Shown: positions 6,239 to 13,026 of the stretch, in pieces
Layout of the letters: every line of letters starts with the position of its first letter
Position numbering within the stretch: the stretch's first letter is position 1
Source: a virus
Direction: 5' to 3' (one strand)
DNA: 38,202 nucleotides
Virus record (IMG/VR): IMGVR_UViG_3300042934_000723
Span: 1-38,202 of that record
Made by a program: the position numbers and the translations under genes
The notes under the pieces: generated by a model
What the model saw: the letters and a program-made list of their open reading frames with translations, nothing else
The model's database searches: none
What the model was told of the DNA's origin: nothing

Positions 6239-6358
6239 TCACCGCTTCCGCAGGACGCGGACGATGACGGCCGCGGCGGCGCGCAGGTCCTGGTTGTGGT
6301 GGCCGCAGGCGAGTCCGGCGCAGCAGATGACGGCGGCCATGTAGGCGAGGCCGGTCAC
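6239..6358 (-). CDS. Tiny hypothetical protein, 39 aa
   Basis: GTG at 6358 overlaps the stop of the MazG-like gene (GTGA). The sequence has a short hydrophobic first half with Cys residues (YMAAVICCAGLACGHH) and a basic amphipathic end (DLRAAAAVIVRVLRKR). An internal ATG at 6340 would give a 33-aa form. It may be membrane associated. Support comes only from the overlap pattern shared with its neighbours, so confidence is moderate. Confidence 0.45.
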   Translation of the reverse strand: MTGLAYMAAVICCAGLACGHHNQDLRAAAAVIVRVLRKR

Positions 6359-6822
6359 CGCTGTGTCTTCCGGCTGTCGAGGTCGGCGATCCACGCGGCG
6401 CAGACGGCGGCGACCTGAATCAGCTCAGCGCGCAGGCGGACGGGGTCCCGCTCGGCCTCGGCCTCGGCAACCTCCTCGCCGAGGATGTCGGCCCACGTGC
6501 CGTAACCCGCTTCGAGTGCGCTCTCGCACCAGCGCCGGGCGAACTCGGCACGTTCCAGCTGGCTCTCGTTGCCGGTGCCGTCGGGGTGGTGCTGGTCGCC
6601 GAACTTGGCGATCTGGAGCTGGCGTTCGGTGTCGACGGCCTCGGCGAAGGCGCGGACACCGGGGGTGGTGAAGATGGCCGGATAGCTCATGGGTCGGCTC
6701 CTGCGGTGGTTGCGGATGACGGTGCTGAGAGCGAGGGCCCCGGCGGCGAGGAGGAGCAGGCCGCCGAAGCACCAGCAGATGAGGGCGAGGAGGACGTACG
6801 TCCCGGGGCCGGTGCCGGTCAC
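6355..6822 (-). CDS. MazG-like pyrophosphohydrolase with N-terminal membrane anchor
   Basis: 155 aa from GTG at 6822, which overlaps the upstream stop by four bases. Residues 9-36 (TYVLLALICWCFGGLLLLAA, then GALALSTV) form a transmembrane helix followed by RNHRRSR. From residue 45 (internal ATG at 6690, with its own CAGGAG site) a MazG-type domain starts: ERQLQIAKFGDQHHPDG, YGTWADILGEEVAEAEAE (the EExxE metal-binding pattern), and LRAELIQVAAVCAAWIADL. MazG-like enzymes hydrolyse nucleoside triphosphates or (p)ppGpp-type substrates, and phages use them to alter nucleotide pools or starvation signals. The frame is open throughout, so a membrane-bound form and a soluble form by internal initiation are both possible. 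Confidence 0.75.
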   Translation of the reverse strand: MTGTGPGTYVLLALICWCFGGLLLLAAGALALSTVIRNHRRSRPMSYPAIFTTPGVRAFAEAVDTERQLQIAKFGDQHHPDGTGNESQLERAEFARRWCESALEAGYGTWADILGEEVAEAEAERDPVRLRAELIQVAAVCAAWIADLDSRKTQR

Positions 6823-7025
6823 AGGTGAGCCTCGGTGAGGGGGAGTTGCTCGGGCACGGCCGTGACCGGGGCGAGGACGGCGCGGATGCGGGACGGGTTG
6901 CGGCGGATCGCGGCCCGCTGGGCGGGGCTGAGCTTGCGCCAGCAGCGGGATCCGATCCGCCGCGCGCGGGCGGCGGCGGACCGGAGCGGCTTGTGGCACA
7001 GGGCGCACGTGGCGGGGCCGGTCAC
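6819..7025 (-). CDS. Small zinc-binding protein (DUF6011-like)
   Basis: 68 aa from GTG at 7025, overlapping the upstream HNH stop by four bases; its own end overlaps the next GTG. Residues 7-10 are CALC, followed by KPLRSAAARARRIGSRCWRK, with a third Cys in the G-x-x-C setting usual for the short CxxC...GxxC proteins of actinophages. The rest is basic (LSPAQRAAIRRNPSRIRAVL) and could contact nucleic acid. The family name is from memory of the pattern and is tentative. Confidence 0.6.
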   Translation of the reverse strand: MTGPATCALCHKPLRSAAARARRIGSRCWRKLSPAQRAAIRRNPSRIRAVLAPVTAVPEQLPLTEAHL

Positions 7026-7468
7026 GAAGGGGTCCCGAAGATCGCGTCGTACAGGGTGTCGACGCGCTTCTCCCGGGCGCGGTCCGCCCGGTCGGCGTGG
7101 TGGCCCTGCTTCACGCAGTGGTCCCGGCCGCAGGACGGCAGCGCGTTGCCCTCCGGGTCCCGGCCGTTCGCCATGCGGTACGCGAGCCGGTAGGCGGTGT
7201 AGAAGGTGCCGCCGTGGCGGAGGCCCGGCGTGCCGTCCTTCGTGCGGTAGCCGGTCCACTCCATGTGGCCGTCGTCGGTCGGCTTCACCCGCCGCCAGAA
7301 CAGGTCTTCCGGTGTGGCGGCGGGCATCTTCCCCGACCTGGTCTTGGGCAGGCCCAGAGCGGCGCGCGCCGCGGCCACGGTCTTTTCCTCAGCTTTCAGC
7401 TGGCGGGCGATGGCCCGGTTGGAGTGGCCGGCCCGGAGCATCTCGGCAATGTCGGCACGGATCTTCAC
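7022..7468 (-). CDS. HNH/His-Me finger endonuclease with N-terminal HTH
   Basis: 148 aa from GTG at 7468, overlapping the WhiB-Lsr2 stop by four bases. Residues 1-38 form an HTH of the AGHSNRAIARQLKAEEKTV type. From about residue 50 comes a domain seen in many phage HNH proteins: FWRRVKPTDDGHMEWTGY, then TFYTAYRLAYRMANGRDPEG, then LPSCGRDHCVKQGHH, with the Cys/His cluster that binds metal and carries the catalytic His. Such proteins act as homing or packaging-associated nucleases. The HTH may give site specificity. It is embedded in the overlapping early operon, unlike a recently inserted homing gene. Confidence 0.75.
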   Translation of the reverse strand: MKIRADIAEMLRAGHSNRAIARQLKAEEKTVAAARAALGLPKTRSGKMPAATPEDLFWRRVKPTDDGHMEWTGYRTKDGTPGLRHGGTFYTAYRLAYRMANGRDPEGNALPSCGRDHCVKQGHHADRADRAREKRVDTLYDAIFGTPS

Positions 7469-8256
7469 GATGCGCCGCCGCTGGCCTGCGCGGTGGCGGC
7501 CGTCCACTGGTCGACGACCGCCTTGGGCACGCGGCCGGTGGCCGGGCAGTCGACGCCGGTCTCGCGGGCCCAGGCGCGCACGGCGCGCGAGTCGTAGTCG
7601 ACCTTTCGGCGGGGCGCCTTCGCCTTGACGGGGGCGATCTCCTGCTGTCGGCTGCGGAGTTCAGCGAGCCGCTTCTCCAGCTGCTCGGCCTCGGTGGTGA
7701 TGGCGCTCAGCTCCAGGTCGTCGGCGTACCGCTTGCGCAGGCCGGCGAGGATGACGCGGCCACGGGCGGCCTGGTCCTGGACATCGGTGTCCGGGTGCTC
7801 GTCGCCCCATGCCATGAGCTGGCCGACGGGGAGCGCTTCGGCAGTGGCCTGCGCGGTGGGCGTGGACGCGGTGCTCTCGGTGCTCATGGGTTCGGTGGTC
7901 CCTTCTGTCGGCCTGTCCTCGGTGAGGTGAAGGCGGTTGTGGCGGGCGGCTTCCGGGCCGCCCTGGGTGTCGATCTCGTCGAGCAGCTGGCGCAGGGCGG
8001 CGATGGTCACGGGCTTCTCCGTCAGGCCGGCGGCCAGCTCCCGGCGCTCGGCGACGGTGAGCCCGCCCCAGACGCCGAAGCCGGGGTGGTACGTCTCGTG
8101 CGCGAGGGCGTCGTGCAGGCACTCGGCGCGGACCGGGCAGCCCGAGCAGACCTCCATAGCCGCGGTGGTGGCGTGGCCGAAGAACAGGTCGGTGTCGCTG
8201 CCCGCGCATACCGCGTCCGCTCGCCAACCGGTGCGGGGCCGGCGGGCGGTGGTCAT
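7465..8256 (-). CDS. WhiB-like / Lsr2-like fusion regulator
   Basis: 263 aa from ATG at 8256, overlapping the upstream stop (ATGA). Residues 11-75 are WhiB-like: four Cys at 17, 37, 40 and 46 (C...CxxCx5C), which bind a 4Fe-4S cluster in this family, then the GVWGG turn at 61-65. A helical linker (VTIAALRQLLDEID) follows. From residue 124 the frame continues, without a stop, into an Lsr2-like part: GQLMAWGDEHPD, a coiled coil (ITTEAEQLEKRLAELRSRQQ), and a C-terminal AT-hook-like DNA-binding domain (YDSRAVRAWARETGVD...ATGRVPKAVVDQW). An internal ATG at 7887 could also start the Lsr2 part alone. WhiB and Lsr2 proteins are normally separate; here redox-sensing and xenogeneic-silencing modules are joined. 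Confidence 0.85.
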   Translation of the reverse strand: MTTARRPRTGWRADAVCAGSDTDLFFGHATTAAMEVCSGCPVRAECLHDALAHETYHPGFGVWGGLTVAERRELAAGLTEKPVTIAALRQLLDEIDTQGGPEAARHNRLHLTEDRPTEGTTEPMSTESTASTPTAQATAEALPVGQLMAWGDEHPDTDVQDQAARGRVILAGLRKRYADDLELSAITTEAEQLEKRLAELRSRQQEIAPVKAKAPRRKVDYDSRAVRAWARETGVDCPATGRVPKAVVDQWTAATAQASGGAS

Positions 8257-8567
8257 CTGCCCCACTGCCACGCCCCGGGACGCACGACGGGGCGGCGCTG
8301 CGGCCTCGAGGGTTGCCGCGCCTGCGGCCGCGGGCTGCGGCAGGTGGCGGCGTGGGGCATGGCCCGCCACTCGGCACCCTCGAGCGTCGGTCGCTCCGCC
8401 GTGAGGACTCGGGCCCGCAGCGTGCCGGTCCCGTCCGTGTAGATGGCGAGGTTGCCGGCCTCGTCCGGCTTCGCGTTGACGGCCTGACGGCGGCCGTTGA
8501 CGGTGATGGCCCACCGGATGTCGGCGTAGCAGCCGCTACACGGGACGACGTCGTGGTCACTGGGCAT
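8253..8567 (-). CDS. Small Cys-pair hypothetical protein
   Basis: 104 aa from ATG at 8567 with a strong GGAGG seven bases upstream; it overlaps the end of the replication-type gene by 11 bases. Residues 10-13 are CSGC in a VVPCSGCYADIRWAIT context, followed by a beta-rich stretch (GRRQAVNAKPDEAGNLAIY) and, at the end, HAATC. This looks like one zinc-binding unit made from a CxxC and a later HxxxC pair. The tail is rich in Pro, Arg and Gln. Proteins of this kind often precede WhiB genes in Streptomyces elements. Function unknown. Confidence 0.65.
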   Translation of the reverse strand: MPSDHDVVPCSGCYADIRWAITVNGRRQAVNAKPDEAGNLAIYTDGTGTLRARVLTAERPTLEGAEWRAMPHAATCRSPRPQARQPSRPQRRPVVRPGAWQWGR

Positions 8568-10164
8568 GGGTCCTCCGGTCGCTACCGGTCTGGTCGGGGT
8601 CGTGGTGGCCGCGCAGGATCGGGAGTGTCCGCAGCTGGCCGTACAGGTGAAGGGTCAGGACCGGGCCGTGCACGGCGAGCACGGCGCGGATCTCGTCGTC
8701 GCTGGCCTGCTCGCGCTCGCGGTAGGTGAGCTTGCGCGGGAGCGGCCGGGCGCCGGGGGCCTCGAGGTCCTGCGCCTGGTGCAGCCGTTGCTGCCGCTGC
8801 TCCTCGAGGAGCCGGGCCCGCTCGGCGATCTCGGCATCCCGCGCGGCGCGGGCGGCCTCGACCTGCCGGTTGAGGGCGCAGGTCTCGCAGTCGGCGCCGG
8901 TGTCCCAGATGACGCCGCTCTCGCAGCGCACATCGCCGCAGCCGTGGCGTACGAGGGCGGCGCCCAGGAGCCAGCGGCCGACGTCGCGGACCTGGTCGGT
9001 GGTGGCGTAGCGGCGGGTGAGCCGGTCGGTCAGGCGGTCCTGGCTGCCGCCGGGGGCGTCGAGCTGGGCGCCGATCTCGCGGGCGATCCGGCGCAGCATG
9101 TAGGCGCTGAGCGCGGGGAGTTCGTGGTGGACGGGGGCAAGGACGCGCCACACCCTCGGCGACAGCTGCAGGGCAGGGCCGGTGTAGGCGGGCCGGATGG
9201 TGGCCGGGCCCGGGGTGGGAGTCGCGTCATCCGTGCGCAGCACGAGAGCACCGCGGCCGAACGTGTCCGGCACCGGGTTATCCACAGGCGGCGCGACCCA
9301 CTTACGGTCACCTCGCCTACGGCGGATCCCCCCACCCAGCTCCGTCTTCTCACGTCGGTCAGTAGCGAGGTCTTCCTTAGACGCGAGGGATCCGTCAGCA
9401 AGATCCGCACCCGATCCGTCCTGGATGACCGCAGCCGCGCCGTCCCACAGCGGGAGTTGCTCGTCGCCCGGGGCCGGGGCGGCCGGGACGGCGTGCAGGG
9501 GGTGACGGTGCGTCTCGTAGGCGTGCCGGCCGCGCTCGCCCTCGCGGCGGTGTACGGCCAGCCAGCCCGTTGACTCCAGCTCATCGACGAGGCGGCGGGC
9601 CTGGCGCTCGCCGAGGTGCTCGCCGGCACGCCGGCCGGTGTGGTGGCGCAGCATCTCGCCCAGCTCGGCGGCCGTGACCGGGATGCGGCGGGCGGTGCAG
9701 TAGGCCAGGAGCGCGTACAGGCGCAGCAGCCGCGGCGTGAGGGCCTCAGCCGCCCGCACGGGGATGCGCACCCACAGCTCGTCGTCGGTGAGCGGGCGCA
9801 CCGTGCGGTGGGCGGACTGGCCGCGGCCGCCGGGCAGCGTACGGCGGATGGTGGGCACCTCGACCAGGCCGTCGACGTCGTCGGGCTGGGCGAGCTGGCG
9901 CAGGCCCCGCTCGACCGCACTCTTGGACATGCCGAGGTAGCCGGCCATGACGGCGACCTTGGCGGTGCAGCCCTCCGGGCGGAGGGCGAGCGCTGCCACC
10001 TTGACGTAGGCGCTCAGGGCCGCATCGGCGTACTGAGCACCCACGACCAGGCGCAGGGGCACACGGATCGTCGTGCCGCCGCCGTCGCGCGGGCGCGCCC
10101 CGGCAGCCGCAGGGTGCGGCTCGGGGTGCGGTGCAGCCTCGGCTGCGAGCGCGACGGCGGACAT
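8557..10164 (-). CDS. Winged-helix replication initiator-type protein
   Basis: 535 aa from ATG at 10164 (GGAT upstream), the largest early protein. Residues 45-100 form a winged helix (AALSAYVKVAALAL, AVMAGYLGMSKSAVERGLRQL). A second HTH lies around residues 145-205 (LLRLYALLAYCTARR, VTAAELGEMLRHH, ARRLVDELESTGWLAVHRR). After a Pro-rich linker comes a helical part, then a zinc knuckle (HGCGDVRCESG...DCETC) and a charged coiled coil (RDAEIAERARLLEEQRQQ). The architecture resembles phage and plasmid replication initiators or DnaD-like replisome organisers. A DnaA box lies inside the gene at 9278-9286, which supports a replication role. Confidence 0.6.
   Translation of the reverse strand: MSAVALAAEAAPHPEPHPAAAGARPRDGGGTTIRVPLRLVVGAQYADAALSAYVKVAALALRPEGCTAKVAVMAGYLGMSKSAVERGLRQLAQPDDVDGLVEVPTIRRTLPGGRGQSAHRTVRPLTDDELWVRIPVRAAEALTPRLLRLYALLAYCTARRIPVTAAELGEMLRHHTGRRAGEHLGERQARRLVDELESTGWLAVHRREGERGRHAYETHRHPLHAVPAAPAPGDEQLPLWDGAAAVIQDGSGADLADGSLASKEDLATDRREKTELGGGIRRRRGDRKWVAPPVDNPVPDTFGRGALVLRTDDATPTPGPATIRPAYTGPALQLSPRVWRVLAPVHHELPALSAYMLRRIAREIGAQLDAPGGSQDRLTDRLTRRYATTDQVRDVGRWLLGAALVRHGCGDVRCESGVIWDTGADCETCALNRQVEAARAARDAEIAERARLLEEQRQQRLHQAQDLEAPGARPLPRKLTYREREQASDDEIRAVLAVHGPVLTLHLYGQLRTLPILRGHHDPDQTGSDRRTHAQ
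9278..9286 (+). other. DnaA box TTATCCACA, candidate origin element
   Basis: A perfect nine-base DnaA box lies in the middle of the winged-helix gene. The following 150 bases include more A+T than the flanks (cttacggtc, cttccttagac) and a twice-repeated ggatcc. Phage origins often sit inside the initiator gene. Only one perfect box is seen, so this could also be chance. Confidence 0.35.
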
Positions 10165-10183
10165 GACGATCCTTCGGGGTAGG

Positions 10184-10558
10184 TCAGGCGGTGGGAGTCG
10201 AGGAGCCGCTGCCGCAGGTGTGTTCGCGGCCGGCGGTGCGGTAGCCCGCCTCGCAGCACGCGCTCGTCCTGGCGGCGATGGTGTGGACGGCCTGCTCGTA
10301 GGCGGCGAACATCTTTTGGATGAAGTCCTCAGCGGCTTCCGGGCCCCCGGCGACGGCGAGAGTGGCCATGACGGCGCCGAAGATTTCCGGCGCCAGGCAG
10401 GCGGGCAGGAGCACGCCGAGTTCCTCGGCGCTCTCGCCGTTGATCAGGTGAAGGACGATCGACGGGGTGCCGTGGCCGCACCGGTGCTCGGTGTCGACGC
10501 CGGCACCGCCAGTCGTGGCGTGGAAGTAGCGGGCGGGCGGGGTGGACCTGATCTCCAT
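10184..10558 (-). CDS. Hypothetical early protein
   Basis: 124 aa from ATG at 10558, with GGACAG upstream. The first third is beta-like (RYFHATTGGAGVDTEHRCGHGTP, read in parts) and the middle helical (AEELGVLLPACLAPEIFGAV, AEDFIQKMFAAYEQAVHTIA). Five Cys residues (RCGHG, PACL, SACCEAG, HTCGSG) are spread along the chain. A hairpin terminator lies just upstream (10584-10620), so expression may be set separately from the genes before it. No family recognised. Confidence 0.6.
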   Translation of the reverse strand: MEIRSTPPARYFHATTGGAGVDTEHRCGHGTPSIVLHLINGESAEELGVLLPACLAPEIFGAVMATLAVAGGPEAAEDFIQKMFAAYEQAVHTIAARTSACCEAGYRTAGREHTCGSGSSTPTA

Positions 10559-10583
10559 GACTGTCCTTCTGTGAAGGGGTGGG

Positions 10584-10620
10584 CGTCGGGCGGGCGCGGG
10601 TGGTCAGCGCCCGCCCGACG
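10584..10620 (-). terminator. Perfect 14-bp hairpin terminator
   Basis: cgtcgggcgggcgc at 10584-10597 pairs exactly with gcgcccgcccgacg at 10607-10620, loop nine bases. It lies between the stop of the 175-aa winged-helix gene (10623) and the start of the next gene (10558), and so divides the early leftward region into two transcription blocks. Confidence 0.75.
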
Positions 10621-10622
10621 GG

Positions 10623-11150
10623 TCAGGCGTGCCGGTTGCGCAGGACGCGGATGTCCTCGAGGAGCCCGGCCGGGATGACGAGGTCAAAGGCGGTGGCGCC
10701 GGAGCGCAGGGTGCGCTCGATGAGCCAGCCGCGGGTACGCAGGACCTCGATGGCGACCAGGACCTGGGCGGTGGGCAGGCCGGTGGAGTCGGCGATGGCC
10801 TCGGCGTCCGGCTGCTGGTCGGCCTGGATGCGGCCGCTGGCGTGGTGCGCGCGCCACATCAGGTCGTGGCCGACGAGGCGGGCCGGAGCGGGCATGCGGC
10901 TGAGGATCATGCCGTGCCGGTAGTAGGGGCGGAAGTGCTCGTACTTCTCGAGGACCCCGGGGGCGATGGCCTGCTCGAGGGTCAGGTCGCGGCGGACGTA
11001 CGGCTGGCGCCGGCGCTGCTGGCGGGGCTCCTCGGCGCGGGCGCTGGTCTGCCGCTGCCTCCGCTCGGCGGCCGGGGCGGGCTTCGCGGGGGCGGGGCGG
11101 CGGGCGAGGTCGGCGGGGCTCGGGGTGCGGGCGGCGGCCGGTGCGGTCAT
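10623..11150 (-). CDS. Winged-helix DNA-binding protein
   Basis: 175 aa from ATG at 11150, overlapping the upstream stop by four bases (ATGA). Residues 1-55 are Ala/Pro/Arg-rich and probably disordered. The C-terminal 110 residues hold a helical core (LEQAIAPGVLEKYEHFRPYY, LVGHDLMWRAHHASGRI) and a winged helix (EAIADSTGLPTAQVLVAIEVL, then RTRGWLIERTLRSGATAFDLVIP). This pattern is seen in phage replisome organisers and some repressors. With the 535-aa protein it probably forms the replication pair, but a regulatory role cannot be excluded. Confidence 0.6.
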   Translation of the reverse strand: MTAPAAARTPSPADLARRPAPAKPAPAAERRQRQTSARAEEPRQQRRRQPYVRRDLTLEQAIAPGVLEKYEHFRPYYRHGMILSRMPAPARLVGHDLMWRAHHASGRIQADQQPDAEAIADSTGLPTAQVLVAIEVLRTRGWLIERTLRSGATAFDLVIPAGLLEDIRVLRNRHA

Positions 11151-11395
11151 GTCGGATCCTGTTCGTGCTCGGTGCCGGTGGGGGCGGCGGCCTCGGTGTC
11201 GGTGCCAGCAGCTGGGGGCTGGCGATGGATCGGCCAGCCCGGCCCCGGCGGGGACTCGGGCCGACCGGCGGCGGCGTTGGGGGTGTGCAGGGCGCACCGC
11301 CAGCCGCACGGGTAGAGGCGAGTGCCGGGGGTGTGCGGGCGGGTCAGCACCCCGCACACGCCGTCCACGCCTGGGATCCGCGGCCCGTCCCTCAC
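11147..11395 (-). CDS. Small Cys-containing protein
   Basis: 82 aa from GTG at 11395, overlapping the upstream stop (GTGA); its stop overlaps the next ATG (ATGA). The first 40 residues contain GVDGVCGVLTRP and YPCGWRCALHTP, a three-Cys, one-His set that can bind zinc. The second half is Pro/Gly-rich with no clear fold. Similar short proteins with this CG...CGWRC pattern are common in Streptomyces genomes, but I know of no function. The tight two-sided overlap is the main support. Confidence 0.6.
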   Translation of the reverse strand: MRDGPRIPGVDGVCGVLTRPHTPGTRLYPCGWRCALHTPNAAAGRPESPPGPGWPIHRQPPAAGTDTEAAAPTGTEHEQDPT

Positions 11396-11826
11396 GCGGA
11401 TGCGCTCCGGGTTGTACCGGGGATGGCCGTGAGGGCCTCGGCCCACGCCTGGTCGGTCATCGTGCTGACGTGGTGCTCCCACAGGCCGGCCAGGCCCTCG
11501 ACCGACCGGGTCCGCGGGGTGCGGCCGATGCCCTGCCCGCACTGACAGGAGCCGAGGAGATCGACGCCGACGGTGCGGATGATCAGCGCGTGGCCGTCGG
11601 AAGGGAGAGGAGTGGACAGCGTCCCCGCGGGGATGTCCTTCTCCTCTTCCTTCAGGGCGGTGTCGATCGCCTCGGCCAGCTGCGGCACGGTCGCCGTCCA
11701 CTCCGCGAGGGTGCTGCCCGCGCCGACGCCCTGCACCAGGCGCTCACGCAGCTCGTGCGCGAGGACCGGGCGAAGCAGGCGCGGGCGGCGCAGCACGGCG
11801 GCGATGACCTCGGTACGCGAAGGCAT
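11392..11826 (-). CDS. Hypothetical helical protein
   Basis: 144 aa from ATG at 11826, overlapping the upstream stop. The first 60 residues are helical (RTEVIAAVLRRPRLLRPVL, AHELRERLVQGVGAG, VPQLAEAIDTALKEEEKDIP). A middle beta part (HALIIRTVGVDLLGSCQCGQGIGR) has a CQC pair. The end is helical again (AGLWEHHVSTMTDQAWAEAL). No family recognised; it belongs to the run of overlapping early genes. Confidence 0.6.
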   Translation of the reverse strand: MPSRTEVIAAVLRRPRLLRPVLAHELRERLVQGVGAGSTLAEWTATVPQLAEAIDTALKEEEKDIPAGTLSTPLPSDGHALIIRTVGVDLLGSCQCGQGIGRTPRTRSVEGLAGLWEHHVSTMTDQAWAEALTAIPGTTRSASA

Positions 11827-12248
11827 CAGCCTTCGCCGTCCTCGCCCTGGTCACCGGCCGCGCGCCACGCGGCCGCCTCTTCTGCGTCCAGAGCACGCGA
11901 CCCATACACCTCGATCCGGACGTCGTCGAGGGCGGTCTCACACGTCACGGCCTCGTAGACGTAACCTCCGCAGTCCTTGGTGCTCGATTCCGTATCGGCG
12001 CACAGGGCCTCAGCCCAGGCGTGCACGCCGTCTACGTCGTGCGCGCGCAGCTCCAGCCGCGGCTGACCGGTGCGCTCGCCGTCGTGGTAGGCGGTGGCGT
12101 ACATCCCGACGGACGCGGTGCGCACGGTCAGATGCGGGTGCTCGGCGACCAGGCGCCGGGCCATCTGACCGGCGCGGAAGGCGGCGGACTCCATCTCCGC
12201 GACAGCCGTCAGCAGCACGTGAGTCGTGGTCTCGGTGGTCAGTTGCAT
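11826..12248 (-). CDS. Hypothetical early protein
   Basis: 140 aa from ATG at 12248; the start lies ten bases inside the preceding gene. The first half is helical (THVLLTAVAEMESAAFRAGQ, then MARRLVAEHPH). The second half reads as alternating strands (LTVRTASVGMYATAYHDGER, LELRAHDVDGVHAWAEALCA). The acidic C-terminus (AAGDQGEDGEG) is probably flexible. No family recognised. Confidence 0.6.
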   Translation of the reverse strand: MQLTTETTTHVLLTAVAEMESAAFRAGQMARRLVAEHPHLTVRTASVGMYATAYHDGERTGQPRLELRAHDVDGVHAWAEALCADTESSTKDCGGYVYEAVTCETALDDVRIEVYGSRALDAEEAAAWRAAGDQGEDGEG

Positions 12249-12490
12249 GAGGGCCCCTTGCTGTGGCGTGCGCGGTACGGCTGCACGCGGGAGATGGTCG
12301 TGAGCGGCTGCAGGTCCTCGAGGTCGGCCGGGCAGACCGGCTGCTCGACGGTGAGCTGGGGCGCGGGCGCCGGAGCGCGGTGCGGCAGACCGTCGAGTGC
12401 GGTCTTCATCGCGACGGCGACGACGGTGAAGAAGCCGGCGCCCACCGTGGCCGCGCGCAGCCACTCGGCGGTGCTGGCGGCCGCGTTCAC
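12239..12490 (-). CDS. Small membrane-associated protein
   Basis: 83 aa from GTG at 12490, overlapping the upstream stop (GTGA). Residues 10-28 (LRAATVGAGFFTVVAVAMK) form a probable transmembrane helix. A Pro-rich linker and a charged end follow, with one Cys in QPVCPADLEDL and one near the C-terminus. It ends ten bases inside the next gene. No family recognised. Confidence 0.5.
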   Translation of the reverse strand: MNAAASTAEWLRAATVGAGFFTVVAVAMKTALDGLPHRAPAPAPQLTVEQPVCPADLEDLQPLTTISRVQPYRARHSKGPSCN

Positions 12491-13026
12491 GCCGTCGTCC
12501 GTTCCGAGATCAGGCCGATGAGGCGGGCGGCGCCGCGGTCGGTGAGCAGCTCGGGCACGCCTTCGCCGCGGAGGTGGACGGTGACGCCCTCGCAGGTGCC
12601 GGTGCCGGTGAGGGCGTTGCCGACGGTGGCCAGGGTGTCGGTGGGGACGCCCATGCGGTGGAGCCACCAGCGCCAGCAGTCGAGGGACTGCGGCCGGACG
12701 GTCAGGTCGAGGATGTCCGGGGCGGGCACGTCGGTGGCGGTGACGTCGTGCTGGGCCATCCGCAGTTGCAGAGCCAGGCGGGCGGCGGGGGAGTCGAGGT
12801 CGACGTCCAGGCCGGTGTAGATGGTGCAGCCGTCGAGGTCGGTCACCTCGTACGGCACGGGCTCCAGCTCGGTGACCGTCGCGTCCGCCTCGGCGAGCAA
12901 CGCGGCGATGGCCGGGGTGAGTTCGACGGCCAGGCGCTCGAGGTGGTGGCCGTCCAGCGGCAGGTCGAGCGTCGCGGTGGCGGTCTGCAGGATGGTGTGC
13001 AGCTGGTGCTGCAGGGCGCGGCTCAT
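12487..13026 (-). CDS. Hypothetical early protein
   Basis: 179 aa from ATG at 13026, overlapping the upstream stop (ATGA). The N-terminal 45 residues are helical (LQHQLHTILQTATATLDLP, LERLAVELTPAIAALLAEAD). The middle is strand-rich (VTDLDGCTIYTGLDVDLD, VTATDVPAPDILDLTVRP) with a Trp-rich patch (CWRWWLHRMG). The last 40 residues (GTCEGVTVHLRGEGVPELLT) look like a beta hairpin plus helix. No family recognised. Confidence 0.6.
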   Translation of the reverse strand: MSRALQHQLHTILQTATATLDLPLDGHHLERLAVELTPAIAALLAEADATVTELEPVPYEVTDLDGCTIYTGLDVDLDSPAARLALQLRMAQHDVTATDVPAPDILDLTVRPQSLDCWRWWLHRMGVPTDTLATVGNALTGTGTCEGVTVHLRGEGVPELLTDRGAARLIGLISERTTA

